The translations under genes were made by a program, and so were the position numbers. Shown piece after piece: positions 61,390-64,000 of a stretch of 64,000 bases of DNA. The stretch is from Pseudoscleropodium purum. Lineage: Eukaryota > Streptophyta > Bryopsida > Hypnales > Brachytheciaceae. A model generated the notes under the pieces. It worked only from the letters and a program-made list of their open reading frames with translations, did no database searches and was not told the DNA's origin. Location: assembly GCA_963969395.1 (NCBI GenBank), contig OZ017799.1, positions 8,248,501-8,312,500 of the forward strand, written 5' to 3'. Position 1 is the first letter of the stretch. Every line of letters begins with the position of its first letter.

Positions 61390-62052
61390 TTAACCCCTAA
61401 ATGCCGAAGGCCTTTTTTGAACTTCTTGGAATTTGCTCTATATTAAACTAAAAGACAACACTTTGATAAGTTTTATCAATTTTTTTGAATTATAATTGTA
61501 TACATTCAAACTAGACATATTAGAGATTATATGGAAAAAGAAAACACAACAATATCACTTATAGATTGAAAGATTATAATGTTTGACAATGAGGGTGTTA
61601 AAACTCTAAAAATGATTTGAAGTCTTTTAATCCTCTTTTCACTTGTCAAATCTAAAAAATTGGTCACAAAAAAAATATGAGGCTAAAGGGCATAACACTA
61701 TGTATTACTCCAATCAATTTATAGCTTTTCAAAATCTACTCCACATTATTTTTAAATGATTTTTTAATATGATTTTTTTTCTCCATAATCTAGTGTACGT
61801 ATTTGAGGTTCATTTCCAAGAGCCCTCAACACTATGGACAGTCAAAATTTGCAATGGAAACCCTTACACAAAATCTTCAATAGAAAAAGCATAATCATTC
61901 ATTTTCAAAATCGGATTTGTATCCTAAAACTAGACTTTTAAAATAATTTTTCGAAAATATAAAATACTAAGAATAATCATTTAGTAAGGTTTTATTTAAC
62001 TTCAAAATATTGTTGACACCAAAATTTGATGCCTTGGACATTTAGGGATTAA
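61390..62052. mobile_element. TTAA-ended element, second subfamily, left member of the palindrome (663 bp)
   Basis: It begins TTAACCCCTAAATGCCGAAG and ends CTTGGACATTTAGGGATTAA, so the ends are inverted for about 20 bp (TTAA-YCCCTAAATGYCSAAGGC). It is a reverse-oriented relative of 47,100-47,745 and a partial mirror of the copy starting at 63,705. It has no coding capacity. Confidence 0.82.
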
Positions 62053-63704
62053 GAACATCCCCGCACGTCTGGCAAAAGGGATGACTTTGTAAGAGAGTCT
62101 AGCAAAATTGCCTCACCCGTCCCACAAAATAGATATCTTGTTAACTAGGTGGTTGGCAAAGTTGTCCATGGCTTGCAAAATGGAGTACATTTGCCAATCT
62201 GTAGGTGGCTTGCTAACAGGTTGCACAATAGAGTCAAACAAAATGGAACCACTTATTGTAGCATTTACTAGGCAAATGAGACAAACTCGTTGCGACACTT
62301 CTATGAAGAAGACAAACTTCCTTTAGCACTTTTTCTAGCACTTTCTCGACATGCCTGCAGCTCGTTCGAAGTTGAAGCCCCAATTTTGGCACTTCTTCAA
62401 TTCTCGATCTCCACGTACTCAACTTGTTGGCTTGTTAATAGTGAATGGCTAGGGTGCATCACACCACCCAACTTGCAAAGTAAATGGTTATGCATTTTGC
62501 AAGCCAAAAATCCACTGCATTTTGCAAGATGGGTAGTGATGCTCTAAGTGAGTGGGTGACAAACCCATTTGGTCACTGTGAATTTTGGAGCAAAAACTCA
62601 TAAAAAATTCATTCGAAAATACTCCAAAGGCCTAGGATTCCGGGTAAGACGGTGTGACACATCATTCTATCAACAAAACGCCCACAAAAGAACAGATGAA
62701 GTCGTCATTGGTCTCACAGCCCCCTTCCAGCGCTCAGCATGTGCAAATATTCCATTCCAATACCTACTGATCAAATCCAGTATGTAGGAGCAATGATTGC
62801 ACAGTTGTAATGTAAGACAAATTCATTTGAATAATAAAAAAAAAGGCTTTGAAGTCCCTGCTTCAGTAAGGAACGACATGGGATTTATTTATATAAGGTA
62901 TTTATACCCAAAATGGTACCCTACTGATGTTGGAACTCTAGAAGGATGAAATTGGGGTGAATAATCACATTTTTATAATATAACATTTTCATTAATCCAT
63001 AAAGAACAACAATAGCCACCATGGAAATCATCTATTATAGTATAGAGTAAATTGTTGACTTAATAAAATGTAAAAGCACTTATTTGAAGTCAAACTATTC
63101 TAGAATATATCCCCTTCTCACACAAAATTTTAAAGATGAATAGTTGCGTTTTTGTACTGCATGGGTTTGTCCCTATTGAGAGTATGATAGTGAGCGAATG
63201 TCACCCTCACTTAGAGCGTCACCACCCGTCTTGCAAAATGCAATGGATTTTTGGTTTGCAAAATGTAGAGCCCTCCACTTTGCTATTTGGGTGGTGCATT
63301 GCGCCCTAGCCATTTACTATTAAAAAGCCAACGAGTTGAATATGTAGAGATCGAGAATTGAGGAAGTGCTGAAATTAGGGCTCTAATTTTGAATGAGTTG
63401 CAAGTACGTCAAGGAAGTGCTGGAAGAGGTGACACGTGAAGTTTGTCTTCTTTGTAGAAGTGTTGTAGTGGGTTTGTCTCATTTGCTTAGAAAGTGCCGT
63501 AGTAAGTGGTTCCATCTTGTTTGACCCTATCCTAAAACTTGTTAGCAAGTCATCTATAGGCCGAAAATGGACCCCATTTTGCAAGCCGTGGACAACTTTG
63601 CCAACCACCTGATTAATGAAGCATCCATTTTGTGGGACGAGTGAGGCAATTTTGCTAGCCTTTCTTACAAAGTCATCCCTTTTGCCGGACATGTGGGGAT
63701 GCTC
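62053..63704. mobile_element. Foldback element with ~505-bp inverted arms
   Basis: Left arm 62,053-62,561 and right arm 63,200-63,704 are inverted copies: the left starts GAACATCCCCGCACG, the right ends ATGTGGGGATGCTC. Many blocks pair, such as GGCAAAAGGGATGAC at the ends, AAAATGGAACCACTTA near 62,240 with its complement near 63,510, and ACACTTCTATGAAGAAGAC with 63,450. The loop is 62,562-63,199. Each arm has a short open piece that contains NKMEPL and RQMRQT, i.e. the same relic twice in opposite orientation (right arm: minus-strand frame 63,692-63,375, 105 codons). No transposase is recognised. The arms are flanked on both sides by TTAA-ended elements. Confidence 0.82.
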
Positions 63705-64000
63705 TTAACCTCTAAATGTCCAAGGCATCAAATTTTGGTGTCAATAATACTTTGAAGTTAAATAAAACCTTACTAAATGATTATTCTTAGTATTTTATAT
63801 TATTGAAAAATATTTTTGAAGTCTAATTTTAGGATCAAAAATCCGATTTTGATAATGAATGATTATGATTTTTCTATTGAAGATTTTGTGTAAGGGTTTC
63901 CATTACAAATCTTGACTTTCCATAGTGTTGAGGGCTTTTGGAAATGACCCTCAAATATGTACACTAGATTGTGGAGAAAAAATCACATTAGAAAATCATT
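63705..64000. mobile_element. TTAA-ended element, second subfamily, right member (truncated by window)
   Basis: It begins TTAACCTCTAAATGTCCAAG and is colinear with the reverse complement of 62,052 downward: CAAATTTTGGTGTCAA, then CTTACTAAATGATTATTC and GTGTTGAGGGCTTTTGGAAA. It extends past the window end. With the left member it makes the outer part of the giant palindrome. Confidence 0.8.

Noticed and set aside
61390..62052. Telomeric (CCCTAAA) tract at element ends
   Set aside because: CCCTAAA occurs once at each end as part of an inverted terminus, not as a tandem array.

Overview
This is nuclear DNA of a land plant. It is AT-rich, its genes carry many short GT-AG introns, and the conserved genes stand as GC-richer islands in AT-rich repeat-bearing DNA. 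Compact genes beside old transposon relics, with long GC-rich leaders, make me favour a bryophyte (moss-like) genome. That assignment is an inference from style, not a proof. I saw no bacterial operons, CRISPR array, tRNA or rRNA gene.

Layout. 1-7.0 kb: an array of ~80-bp tandem repeats, then a decayed MULE-like DNA transposase on the minus strand (about 3.84-7.01 kb). 7.6-13.6 kb, plus strand: another decayed coding unit, an array of ~97-bp tandem repeats, and a broken multi-exon gene that reads as a ParB/sulfiredoxin-like module (DGNHR motif) joined to a DNA amino-methyltransferase-like module. 13.6-18.9 kb: AT-rich DNA with a long CT microsatellite. 18.9-31.0 kb, minus strand: a large multi-exon U-box/armadillo-repeat protein gene (probable E3 ubiquitin ligase). 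31.3-36.9 kb: AT-rich DNA with a Mutator-type MITE and a TTAA-ended element. 37.1-42.2 kb, minus strand: an intact nine-exon gene for a chloroplast DEAD-box RNA helicase of the RH3 type. 42.3-48.0 kb: AT-rich DNA with a foldback and two more TTAA-ended elements. 48.5-52.8 kb, plus strand: an intact eleven-exon 2-oxoglutarate/Fe(II) dioxygenase gene. 54.6-57.9 kb, plus strand: a DUF1639-family gene with a long GC-rich leader. 58-64 kb: AT-rich DNA ending in a very large palindrome of nested inverted elements that runs off the window.

The four conserved genes (ubiquitin ligase, plastid helicase, dioxygenase, DUF1639) look like independent housekeeping or regulatory loci; nothing ties them into one pathway. 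The most unusual material is the ParB-like/DNA-methylase relic at 9.6-13.3 kb, whose in-frame stops nearly all fit TGG-to-stop transitions, and the family of elements with TTAA-YCYCTAAA termini that occurs at least seven times, twice inside introns of the U-box gene and twice flanking the terminal palindrome. Exon boundaries were read by eye from splice consensus and reading frame. The helicase and dioxygenase models close perfectly in frame; the U-box model has one unresolved junction and an uncertain 3' end, and the 5' exon of the DUF1639 gene is tentative.
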